Positions 34,427 through 42,237 of a DNA stretch of 64,000 bases are shown here, piece by piece. Source of the stretch: JOPF133 sp052144935 (GTDB lineage Bacteria > Acidobacteriota > Terriglobia > Bryobacterales > Bryobacteraceae); contig JBKQPR010000065.1 of NCBI GenBank assembly GCA_052144935.1, forward strand, positions 4,957-68,956, read 5' to 3'. Below the pieces are notes generated by a model that saw only the letters and a list, made by a program, of their open reading frames with translations, had not been told where the DNA came from and did not search any database. How positions within the stretch are numbered: position 1 is the first letter of the stretch; each line of letters opens with the position of its first letter. The translations under genes and the position numbers were made by a program.

Positions 34427-35500
34427 ATGTTCCTGGTCACCGGCGGCACCGGTTTCATCGGCGGTCATTTGCTCGGAAAGCTCCGCGCGCGGGGGATTCC
34501 GGTGCGCTGTCTGGGGCGCGGCTTGGCGGCTGGCCTGGCGGGTGGCCGTGCGCGCGGCCTGGCGGGTGGCCTGGCGGGCGGCCCCGCGCAGGGCCCCGCC
34601 CGCAGCCAAGTCCGCCGCTCCAGCCGGGCAGACGGCATTCCGGCGGGCGTGGAGATGGCGCAGGCGGATTGGGCCACCGGCCAGGGAATCGAGGCGGCGC
34701 TCGACGGCGTCGACACGGTGATCCACCTGGCGGGCGTTACCAAGGCGCTGACCCCGGCCGACTACTACACCGGGAATGCACGCGCCACCGAAACGCTGGC
34801 CCGCCTGCTGGCCGGCCGGCCCATTCGGTTTGTACACGTCAGCTCGCTGGCCGCCATGGGCCCCAGTCCCGAGGGCGCGCCCCTCACGGAAGACGCCACG
34901 CCATGCCCGATCTCGCACTACGGAAAATCCAAGCTGGAAGCCGAGCGGATGGTGGCGCATTGGCGCCCGGATGCCGTCATCGTGCGCCCGCCGGTGGTGT
35001 ATGGGCCGCGCGATACGGACGTTTTTCAGATCCTCAAGTCGATTGCGGGCGGGGTGGTGCTGGAAATCTCGGGCGGCGAACGCTGGTTCAGCGCCATTTA
35101 CGTGGAAGACCTGGCGGAGGGCCTGATGGCGGCCGCCGAGGCGCCTCAGGCGGCCGGCCGGACCTATTTCCTGGCGCATCCCAAGGTGATTTCGTGGAGC
35201 GAGCTGGCGGCCGTGGCCGCGCGCATCATTTTCCGCCAACCAGGCCGCCGGCCGCGCGTGGTGCGCATTCCGCCGGCCGTGGCCCGCGCCGCCGGGTTGT
35301 GGGCCGAGTGGTGGTCCCGCATCACGCGCAAGCCGGGGATTTTATCCCGCGACAAGGTGGCCGAAGCCTGCTGCCGCGCCTGGACCTGCGACAGCCGCCG
35401 CGCCGCCCGCGAGCTGGGCTTTGAGGCCACCACCCCGCTCGAAACCGGCCTGGCCCGCACCCTCGCCTGGTACAAGGAGGCCGGTTGGATCCGCTACTGA
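34427..35500 (+). CDS. NAD-dependent epimerase/dehydratase-type reductase (CerR-like candidate)
   Basis: This 357-residue extended short-chain reductase has FLVTGGTGFIGGHLLGKL at the start (Rossmann GGxGxxG), VDTVIHLAGVTKAL, VHVSSLAAMGPSP and the catalytic HYGKSKLEAERMV (YxxxK). Context suggests reduction of a keto-sphingoid or keto-ceramide intermediate, the role proposed for CerR in Caulobacter, whose gene also lies near the palmitoyltransferase gene. Residues 28-62 are seven in-frame four-residue units (GLAA GLAG GRAR GLAG GLAG GPAQ GPAR), 12 bp each, inserted after the second beta-strand; family members lack them. Its last 16 bp overlap the PAP2 gene. Confidence 0.75.
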   Translation: MFLVTGGTGFIGGHLLGKLRARGIPVRCLGRGLAAGLAGGRARGLAGGLAGGPAQGPARSQVRRSSRADGIPAGVEMAQADWATGQGIEAALDGVDTVIHLAGVTKALTPADYYTGNARATETLARLLAGRPIRFVHVSSLAAMGPSPEGAPLTEDATPCPISHYGKSKLEAERMVAHWRPDAVIVRPPVVYGPRDTDVFQILKSIAGGVVLEISGGERWFSAIYVEDLAEGLMAAAEAPQAAGRTYFLAHPKVISWSELAAVAARIIFRQPGRRPRVVRIPPAVARAAGLWAEWWSRITRKPGILSRDKVAEACCRAWTCDSRRAARELGFEATTPLETGLARTLAWYKEAGWIRY

Positions 35501-36375
35501 AAGCCTCCCCCGCCGGTTTCTGGGCGGTCGACAAGCTCATCTTCGGTTACACCGCGTTCGCCGGGGTGCTCATCCTGGACGGGTGGAGCCGGCTGCCCGA
35601 GGCCGGGTGGCTGCTGGCCGCCCATATCCTGGCCCTGGCGGCGATCGTTGGGGAGGTGAAATTCCCCAACCGCACCACCTGGGTTTTCCGGAACTGGTAC
35701 CCATTACCCTACGTAGGGTCCTGTTACAAGGAGATGGCCCTGCTCGTACCGGCGGTGCGGCACTCCGATCTCGACCAATGGCTGGCCAACCTGGATTACA
35801 GTTTCTGGCACGCCAATCCGACGGTCTGGCTGGAGCGTCTGCAAAGCCCGGTCTTCACCGAATTTTTGCAGGTTGTCTATACCCTGTTTGTACCGGCGGT
35901 ACTACTGATTCCCTTCCTGGTCTGGAAAAAGGGCCGTTACGCCGAGTTCCAATATCTTGCGTTCCTGATCGCCTTGGGCTTTCTGACCTCTTACGCCGGC
36001 TACCTGCTGGTGCCGGCCCGGGGGCCGCGTTTTCTGCTGCGCCATCTACAACACATACCATTGCAAGGACTTTGGCTCTTCCAGGCGATGCAGGCCACGC
36101 TCGACCGATTGGAATCGGCGCATTATGACTGTTTCCCGAGCGGCCACACGGAACTCACCGTCCTGGCGTGGTGGGGCAGCCGTATGGTCTCAAATCGGCT
36201 ATTCCGGGCTTATTTTGCCTACACTCTTTGCATCATTTTTGCTACAGTTTATCTTCGATACCACTATACGGTCGACTTGCTGGCGGGAGCAGCCTTGGCG
36301 TTTCTGCTGATCCGGTTCGCCCCCGTCATGTACCGGAGACTTTCCAAAGGGAGCGTGACGTTTGGCGGGAATTGA
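35485..36375 (+). CDS. PAP2-superfamily membrane phosphatase/phosphotransferase
   Basis: This 296-residue protein has six or so membrane helices. The PAP2 signature is complete: ARGPRFLL, then FPSGHTELTVLAWW, then VYLRYHYTVDLLAGAAL with the catalytic His and Asp. The long first half (TWVFRNWYPLPYVGS, YSFWHANPTVWLE) resembles the PAP2_3 subgroup that includes inositol-phosphorylceramide synthases. In this operon it could add or remove a phospho-headgroup on ceramide; that is inference. It starts at TTG 35485 inside the end of the epimerase gene and overlaps the next gene by 14 bp. Confidence 0.82.
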   Translation: MDPLLKASPAGFWAVDKLIFGYTAFAGVLILDGWSRLPEAGWLLAAHILALAAIVGEVKFPNRTTWVFRNWYPLPYVGSCYKEMALLVPAVRHSDLDQWLANLDYSFWHANPTVWLERLQSPVFTEFLQVVYTLFVPAVLLIPFLVWKKGRYAEFQYLAFLIALGFLTSYAGYLLVPARGPRFLLRHLQHIPLQGLWLFQAMQATLDRLESAHYDCFPSGHTELTVLAWWGSRMVSNRLFRAYFAYTLCIIFATVYLRYHYTVDLLAGAALAFLLIRFAPVMYRRLSKGSVTFGGN

Positions 36376-37477
36376 GATCGCCGCGGTCCATGACAAAAAG
36401 GCCCTCCATCAGTTCGTGGAACTGCCTTACGAAATCTACCGCCACGACCCCTACTGGGTGCCGCCGCTGCGGATCGCGGTCAAGGAGCTGCTCGACAAAT
36501 CCAAGCATCCGTACTACCTCGACGCCGAAACGGAGCTGTTTCTGGCGCAGCAGAACGGGCGGGTGGTGGGCCGCATCGCCGCCATCCTGGACAAAGCCCA
36601 CAATCGCACGCACGAGGAAAATGCCGGATTCTTCGGCTTCTTCGAGAGCGTCAACGACCCCGCGGTGGCCACGGCACTGCTCACGGCCGCCCGCCACTGG
36701 GTGTTCGCCCGCGGGGCCGCCTTCCTGCGCGGCCCCGTGAACCCTTCCACCAATTACGAGAGCGGCACGCTGGTGGAGGGCTTCGATTCCAGCCCCATGG
36801 TGATGATGACCTACAATCCGCGCTACTACCCGGCCCTGATGGAGCAGGCCGGGCTGCGCAAGGTCAAAGATCTGCTGGCCTACGTGAGCAACGCCAACAC
36901 CATCGACATGGGCAAGATCGAGCGGGTCGCCAGCCGCGCCCTGGCGTCCAACGGGGTGACCGTCCGGCAAATCGACATGAAGAATTTCCAGGCCGAAGTG
37001 GAACGGGTCTGGGAAGTCTACAACAAGGCGTGGACCCGCAACTGGGGATTCATCCCCATGTCGCGCGAAGAGTTCTTCGTGATGGGCAAGGAAATGAAGC
37101 CGATTCTGAAGCCCAGCCTGGTGCTGATCGGCGAGGTGAAGGGCAAGGTGGTAGGCTTCGCCCTGGCTTTGCCCGATATCAATCAGGCGCTGAAACGCGC
37201 GGGGGGCAAATTACTTCCCACAGGACTGCTCAAAATCCTGTATTATCAACGTTTGATCAGAAGTGTGCGGGTTGTCGCATTGGGCGTGGTGGAGGAGTAC
37301 CGCACTTCCGGCGTGGCGGCTGCGTTTTACGCAACTCTGGTCCGCAACGCGCGACAGTTGGGCTACGGGGAAACTGAGATGTCCTGGATACTGGAAGACA
37401 ATGTACTGATGAACCGCTCCCTGGAGCTGATGGGGGCCAAGCGCTACAAAACCTACCGAATCTACGAATGGAACTGA
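36362..37477 (+). CDS. GNAT-like acyltransferase (bacterial ceramide synthase candidate)
   Basis: This 371-residue protein starts at TTG 36362. The N-terminal part FVELPYEIYRHDPYWVPPLR, ETELFLAQQNGRVVGRIAAI and FGFFESVNDPAVATALL, and the C-terminal VVALGVVEEYRTSGVAAAFY and EMSWILEDNVLMNRSLELMGA, match a large family of double-GNAT proteins. The ceramide synthase proposed in Caulobacter is GNAT-like, and this gene directly precedes the palmitoyltransferase-like gene, so N-acylation of a sphingoid base is the best guess. It overlaps both neighbours by about 10-14 bp. Fold is clear; activity is inferred. Confidence 0.7.
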   Translation: MAGIEIAAVHDKKALHQFVELPYEIYRHDPYWVPPLRIAVKELLDKSKHPYYLDAETELFLAQQNGRVVGRIAAILDKAHNRTHEENAGFFGFFESVNDPAVATALLTAARHWVFARGAAFLRGPVNPSTNYESGTLVEGFDSSPMVMMTYNPRYYPALMEQAGLRKVKDLLAYVSNANTIDMGKIERVASRALASNGVTVRQIDMKNFQAEVERVWEVYNKAWTRNWGFIPMSREEFFVMGKEMKPILKPSLVLIGEVKGKVVGFALALPDINQALKRAGGKLLPTGLLKILYYQRLIRSVRVVALGVVEEYRTSGVAAAFYATLVRNARQLGYGETEMSWILEDNVLMNRSLELMGAKRYKTYRIYEWN

Positions 37478-38721
37478 GGACCATGCGCGTATCGACTGGC
37501 GACATGACCGGCAAAAAAAAGGCCCGCGGAACCAACGACATTTTCGAGAAATGCCGCAATTTCACTCGTCCAAGTGATCTGCAATCCGCCGGGCTGTACA
37601 TGTACTTTGAAGTCTTTGGCGATCGCGATGGCTGCGGGCCCGGCGAAGTCCGCATGGGCAAACGCAAGGTGTTGATGTTTGGGTCCAACGATTACCTGGA
37701 CCTGATCACCCACCCCAAGGTGAAGGAAGCCGCCCTAAACGCGTTGAAGAAGTACGGCAGCGGCTGCAGCGGCTCCCGGCTGCTGAACGGAACGCTCGAC
37801 GTGCACGTCAGGCTGGAAAGCGAGCTGGCCTCTTTCGTGCACAAAGAAGCCGCCCTCATTTTCGGCACCGGTTTTCAAGCCAATTACGCCACCCTTTCGG
37901 CCCTCACCGAGAAGGGCGACGTGATGATCTGCGACCACAACCTGCACGCCAGCCTGGTGGAAGGCGCGTTGCGCTCGTCCGCGCGCACCATGCGCTTCCG
38001 CCACAACGATCTGGAGCACTTCGAACGCTGCCTGGAAAACACCCCTCCCGACGAAAAGATCATGATCGTCTCCGAAGGCGTCTTCAGCATGGAAGGCGAT
38101 ATCGCCGACCTGCGCGGCATCCTCAAGCTGGCCAAGCCCTATGGCGCCCGCGTGTATGTGGACGAGGCGCACGGCATCGGCGTGCTGGGCGCGACCGGCG
38201 CCGGCGCGGCCGAGCACCTGGGCGTGCTGGACGACGTGGACATCGTGATGGGCACGTTCAGCAAGTCGCTGGCCTCGGTAGGCGGCTTTATCGCCGGGGA
38301 ACGCGCGGTGGTGGACTACCTGAAGCACACCGCCCGCCCGTTCGTTTTCTCCGCCAGCCTGCCGGCCGCGTCGGTGGCGGCGGTGGCCGCAGCCCTGGAA
38401 ATCATGCGCGGCGAGCCGGAGCGCCGCCTGCGCCTGCTCAACGTGGCGAACCTGCTGCGCGACGAGCTGCGCGCCCGCGGCTTCAACGTGCTGCCCGGCG
38501 AGACCGCCATTGTCCCGGTGGTGATCGAGGAGGAGATCGACCTCTGCCGCCTGTGCAAAGCGCTGCTGGAAGAGGGCATCTACATCAACCCGGTGCTCCG
38601 TCCGGCCGCCGCGCAGAACCTGCTGCGCATCTCCTGCACCGCCGCGCACACCGAGAAGCACGTCGAGCGGCTGGTTTCGACGCTGGTGCGTGTGTCGGGG
38701 GAGCTGGGGATCGAGCGGTAG
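37468..38721 (+). CDS. spt: Serine palmitoyltransferase-like PLP enzyme (alpha-oxoamine synthase family)
   Basis: This is a protein of 402-417 residues depending on start (ATG at 37468, 37483 or 37504). It is a fold-type I PLP enzyme of the SPT/KBL/BioF group: VLMFGSNDYLDLITHPKVKE, YGSGCSGSRLLNGTLDVHVR, VSEGVFSMEGDIADL, VYVDEAHGIGVLG and the PLP lysine in MGTFSKSLASVGGF. Strong upstream conservation (SAGLYMYFEVFG) and the operon context favour serine palmitoyltransferase over KBL or BioF. It would condense serine with an acyl thioester, the first step of sphingolipid synthesis. It ends the operon that begins at 33776. Confidence 0.82.
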   Translation: MELRTMRVSTGDMTGKKKARGTNDIFEKCRNFTRPSDLQSAGLYMYFEVFGDRDGCGPGEVRMGKRKVLMFGSNDYLDLITHPKVKEAALNALKKYGSGCSGSRLLNGTLDVHVRLESELASFVHKEAALIFGTGFQANYATLSALTEKGDVMICDHNLHASLVEGALRSSARTMRFRHNDLEHFERCLENTPPDEKIMIVSEGVFSMEGDIADLRGILKLAKPYGARVYVDEAHGIGVLGATGAGAAEHLGVLDDVDIVMGTFSKSLASVGGFIAGERAVVDYLKHTARPFVFSASLPAASVAAVAAALEIMRGEPERRLRLLNVANLLRDELRARGFNVLPGETAIVPVVIEEEIDLCRLCKALLEEGIYINPVLRPAAAQNLLRISCTAAHTEKHVERLVSTLVRVSGELGIER

Positions 38722-39027
38722 GAGGGGGCGGCGAAGACCCGGCCCGCCGGGAGAGGGAAGCGCCAATCGTTTACCCAAAGTTCAGGGACGGGTCCCTTCC
38801 CCCGATCCCGCCGCCCGCTTGCGAGAGGGCGGTGACTTACCGCTAGCGGACACTAACCCCATAAGAACAACCCGTACTGCCCACACTTCACAATCATCCG
38901 GGAACGGCCGGTCCGCGACCCTGACGCGCATGTTGCACAATGGTATGAGCGGCGGATGACCGCCGCAAGGACCGGCGCCGTTCTATGCGCGCCGGCGGGG
39001 CGGGCGAACGGGCAACAGGCGGATAGT
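38722..39027. other. Intergenic, nothing evident
   Basis: About 300 bp after the lipid operon. No hairpin with a U-run, promoter match or conserved short gene was found. A plus-strand open stretch from 38956 runs into the next gene but has no family-like residues before 39028. Confidence 0.5.
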
Positions 39028-39831
39028 ATGACTAGCGGCGGCAGCGATTACCTGGCGGCGGAGAGAACCTTTCTCGCGTGGATCCGCACGAGTCTGGCGC
39101 TCATGGGATTCGGCTTTGTGGTGGCCCGCTTTGGCCTGTTTCTGCGAGCGCTCCAGGCCAGCCAGCCAAATCTATCTGTCCAATCCTCCGAGTCTTCGTT
39201 CTGGTTCGGTACGTCACTCATTATTCTCGGAGCGATCGTCAACATTGTGTCCGTGAGGCGTCACGTACGTCTGGTTCAAGAGTTGAACCTGGGAGGGTCC
39301 ACTTTCAATCGCCCGTCCTCGTTCGCCATCGCCATTGCCCTGATTCTGGCAGTGGCCGGATTGGCGTTGGCGATCCACCTGGTGGCGGTTGGTAAACCTG
39401 CGCAGGCAAGTCTGGGAGGAAATCGGGAGAAAGCCATGACATCGAATGCAGATAACGGAATCGTCAGCATACCGAGTAACCATACGGTCGATGGGACCGT
39501 TGAAAAGCTGGAGGCAATATTGCAAGCCAAAGGCGTCAAACTGTTTGCCTTGGTCGATCACAGTGGCGAAGCGGAAAGAGCCGGAATGCAGATGCGGCCC
39601 ACGAAGCTCTTGATATTCGGCAGTCCGAAAGCCGGAACTCCGCTCATGATCGCTTCGCCGGGGATCGCGATCGATCTCCCGCTTAAAATCCTGGTTGCGG
39701 AAGATGCCGACGGCAAGGTCCGGATCTCCTACAATAGCCCTGCGTACCTCCAGGCCCGGCACGGTTTACCTCGCGAGCTCGTGGGAAACATCGCCATCGT
39801 CGAAACGCTGGCGGCAGAAGCGGGGAAGTAG
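39028..39831 (+). CDS. DUF202-DUF302 fusion protein
   Basis: From the ATG at 39028 the protein has about 267 residues (291 from 38956). Residues 1-125 are a DUF202 membrane domain with three helices: YLAAERTFLAWIRTSLALMG, WFGTSLIILGAIVNIVSV and FAIAIALILAVAGLALAI. Residues 140-267 are a DUF302 domain (HTVDGTVEKLEAILQAKGVK, LFALVDHSGEAERAGMQMRP, TKLLIFGSPKAGTPLMIASP). Both domains are widespread and functionally obscure. The fusion places the soluble DUF302 domain at the membrane surface. It is a single gene. Confidence 0.82.
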   Translation: MTSGGSDYLAAERTFLAWIRTSLALMGFGFVVARFGLFLRALQASQPNLSVQSSESSFWFGTSLIILGAIVNIVSVRRHVRLVQELNLGGSTFNRPSSFAIAIALILAVAGLALAIHLVAVGKPAQASLGGNREKAMTSNADNGIVSIPSNHTVDGTVEKLEAILQAKGVKLFALVDHSGEAERAGMQMRPTKLLIFGSPKAGTPLMIASPGIAIDLPLKILVAEDADGKVRISYNSPAYLQARHGLPRELVGNIAIVETLAAEAGK

Positions 39832-39881
39832 GCGGGTGGGGCGCTGCGCAGGCGCCCGGCGTTCGGCTATCATAAAACCGG

Positions 39882-41735
39882 ATGTCCTACTCTCAATCTC
39901 TCCGCCTCGCCTTCTTCGCCCTCGCGGCTGGCGCCGCCTTGTGGGGGCAGCCGATCGGCACGATCCAGAATCCCTCCGGCCGCCAGAGCCTAAGCCTCAA
40001 CGGCGCCTGGCAGATCCTCATCGACCCCTACGAAGCCGGTTACTACGATTTCCACCTCAACCCCATCCCCGATGGCGGGCTGGGCGCCGGCCGCGAGCCC
40101 GCCGGCAAGTCCGACAAATTCGAGCTGGCCTTTCTGCCCAACACCCCAACGCTCCAGGTCCCCGGCGATTGGAATACCCAACGGCCGGACCTGCTGTGGT
40201 ACGAAGGAACCATCTGGTATCGGCGCACCTTCGACGCTCCGGCCGGTGCTCCCGCCGGCGCTCCCGCGCATCCGGGCGACCGCCAGTTTTTGTGGTTCGG
40301 CGCGGCCAATTACCAGGCCATCGTCTTCCTCAACGGCAAGAAACTCGGCCAGCACGAAGGCGGTTTCACCCCCTTCCAGTTCGAAGTCACCGGCCAGTTG
40401 CGCGAACACGGCAACGCCCTGACCGTCAAGGTGGACGACCGGCGCTACCCCGACGCGATCCCGCCCACCATGACCGACTGGTGGAACTACGGCGGCCTCA
40501 CGCGCGATGTCAAGCTGCTGGACGTGCCGGCCACCTTCATCCAGGACTACTTTGTGCAGTTGGAGAAAGGGTCGCGCAACCGCGTGGCCGGATGGGTGCG
40601 GCTGGATGGCGCCGGGAAGCGCCAGCAGGTGACCGTGAGCATCCCCGAAGCCGGCGCCTCCGCCACCGTGGCGACGGACGACAACGGTTACGCCACCTTC
40701 GCCTTCCCCGCCAATCTCTCGCTCTGGTCGCCCGAGGCCCCCAAGCTGTACCAGGTGTCGCTGGCGGCCGGAACCGACCGCGTGTCCGAGAGCATCGGTT
40801 TCCGCACAATCCAGACCGCGGGATCGAAAATCCTGCTCAATGGCAACCCGGTTTTTCTGCGCGGCGTCTCGATGCATGGCGAAGCGCCTTTCCGCGCCGG
40901 CCGCGTGTCTTCCGAAGCCGATGCCCGCACGCTGCTCGGCTGGGCCAAGGAACTGGGCTGCAACTTCGTCCGCCTGGCGCACTATCCGCACGACGAGGTG
41001 ATGACGCGCCTGGCCGACCAGATGGGCCTGCTGGTATGGTCCGAAGTGCCGGTCTACTGGGCGGTCCAGTGGGAGAACCCGGCCACTTATGCCAAGGCCG
41101 AACACATGCTTGCCGAGAACATCACGCGCGACAAGAACCGCGCCTCGATCGTTCTGTGGTCGGTGGCCAATGAAACGCCGCTCAGCGAGCCGCGCACGAA
41201 GTTCCTCTCGTCGCTGGCCGCCAAGGTGCGCCAGCTCGATCCCACGCGCCTGGTGACCGCGGCCACTCTGCCGCACACTGTCGAGAACACCACCACCATC
41301 GACGATCCGCTGGGCCGGTATCTGGACGTGCTGGGCCTGAACGAGTATGTCGGCTGGTACGATGGCGCGCCCGCGAAGGCCGACGCCATGCAGTTCCGCA
41401 CGACTTACGACAAGCCTCTGGTGATGAGCGAATTCGGCGCCGAAGCGCCCTTCGGCAACCACAGCGACGAAGAGACCGCGTGGACCGAGGAGTATCAGGC
41501 CAACGTGTATCGCCACCAGTTGCCAATGCTGCAGCGCATCTCGTTCCTTGCCGGCATGTCGCCCTGGGTCCTGGTGGACTTCCGCTGCCCGCGCCGCTTT
41601 CTGACCGGTATTCAGGATTACTACAACCGCAAAGGACTCCTGAGCGACCGCGGCGAGAAGAAAGAAGCCTGGTTCGTGCTGCGGGATTTCTACGGGGCGA
41701 TGGGGGCGGCGGCGGGGACTGTGGCCAAGCGGTAG
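39882..41735 (+). CDS. Glycoside hydrolase family 2 enzyme, beta-glucuronidase-like
   Basis: This 617-residue secreted enzyme has a signal peptide (LRLAFFALAAGAALWGQ). The GH2 sugar-binding, immunoglobulin-like and TIM-barrel domains appear in order: SLNGAWQILIDPYEAGYYDF, LLWYEGTIWYRRTFDAP, VFLNGKKLGQHEGGFTPFQF and FLRGVSMHGEAPFRAGR. The acid/base Glu lies in VLWSVANETPLSE and the nucleophile Glu in PLVMSEFGAEAPFG. It should release terminal beta-linked sugars; glucuronidase preference is inferred from the barrel motifs. Residues 119-130 (APAG APAG APAH) are an in-frame 12-bp-unit insertion. TATCAT lies 8 nt before the ATG. Confidence 0.88.
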   Translation: MSYSQSLRLAFFALAAGAALWGQPIGTIQNPSGRQSLSLNGAWQILIDPYEAGYYDFHLNPIPDGGLGAGREPAGKSDKFELAFLPNTPTLQVPGDWNTQRPDLLWYEGTIWYRRTFDAPAGAPAGAPAHPGDRQFLWFGAANYQAIVFLNGKKLGQHEGGFTPFQFEVTGQLREHGNALTVKVDDRRYPDAIPPTMTDWWNYGGLTRDVKLLDVPATFIQDYFVQLEKGSRNRVAGWVRLDGAGKRQQVTVSIPEAGASATVATDDNGYATFAFPANLSLWSPEAPKLYQVSLAAGTDRVSESIGFRTIQTAGSKILLNGNPVFLRGVSMHGEAPFRAGRVSSEADARTLLGWAKELGCNFVRLAHYPHDEVMTRLADQMGLLVWSEVPVYWAVQWENPATYAKAEHMLAENITRDKNRASIVLWSVANETPLSEPRTKFLSSLAAKVRQLDPTRLVTAATLPHTVENTTTIDDPLGRYLDVLGLNEYVGWYDGAPAKADAMQFRTTYDKPLVMSEFGAEAPFGNHSDEETAWTEEYQANVYRHQLPMLQRISFLAGMSPWVLVDFRCPRRFLTGIQDYYNRKGLLSDRGEKKEAWFVLRDFYGAMGAAAGTVAKR

Positions 41736-41875
41736 CCGCGCATCAGTGCCCGGCCGCGGCGCCGCGCAGGCTGGCGCATGACGATTCGAAATCGCTTCTA
41801 CTGCCCCACGCGAGCGTGACGGTGGCGTGCTCGTCCGGAACAGCTAAAGCCACGCCCGCCCTAACCCTTCTCACC

Positions 41876-41905
41876 CTCAGACGTCTGTATAATACGAAGT
41901 CTGAG
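41876..41905. promoter_or_regulatory. Promoter and probable PadR operator
   Basis: A 7-bp inverted repeat (CTCAGAC at 41876-41882, GTCTGAG at 41899-41905) brackets TATAAT at 41888-41893. The second arm ends one base before the padR ATG. A repressor bound here would cover the -10 box, as expected for PadR autoregulation. Confidence 0.55.
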
Positions 41906-41906
41906 T

Positions 41907-42236
41907 ATGCCTAAACCCGACTCTCTCCAGGGATCGCTCGATTTGCTGGTCTTGAAGATCCTCTCGCGGCGGCCGCGCCTGCACGGCTACGCCATCATGT
42001 CCGCCATCAAGGACTGGTCCGGCGACGTGCTGCGCGCCGAGGAAGGCTCGCTCTATCCGGCGCTGCACCGGATGGAGGAGGCCGGCTGGATCCGCGCCCA
42101 ATGGATCACCAAAGACACCGGACGCCGGGCGCGCATCTATGAATTGACGGCGGCGGGCAGGAAGCGGCTTGACACGGAGGAAACGCGCTGGCAGGCGGTG
42201 ACAGCGGCGGTGAATCGGGTTCTGAGGACGGTCTGA
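41907..42236 (+). CDS. PadR-family transcriptional regulator
   Basis: This 109-residue winged-helix repressor has SLQGSLDLLVLKILSRRPRLHGY (PadR start), AEEGSLYPALHRMEEAGWI (recognition helix and wing) and GRRARIYELTAAGRKRLD. The short C-terminal helix is typical of the PadR group that precedes ADOP permeases in acidobacteria. Its stop is 1 bp before the first permease, so all three genes form one operon. The inverted repeat over its promoter suggests autorepression. The inducing signal is unknown. Confidence 0.9.
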   Translation: MPKPDSLQGSLDLLVLKILSRRPRLHGYAIMSAIKDWSGDVLRAEEGSLYPALHRMEEAGWIRAQWITKDTGRRARIYELTAAGRKRLDTEETRWQAVTAAVNRVLRTV

Positions 42237-42237
42237 T

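Noticed and set aside
37468..38721. 2-amino-3-ketobutyrate CoA ligase (Kbl) or BioF
   Set aside because: Same fold, but there is no tdh or bio gene nearby and the lipid operon context favours serine palmitoyltransferase; not fully excluded.
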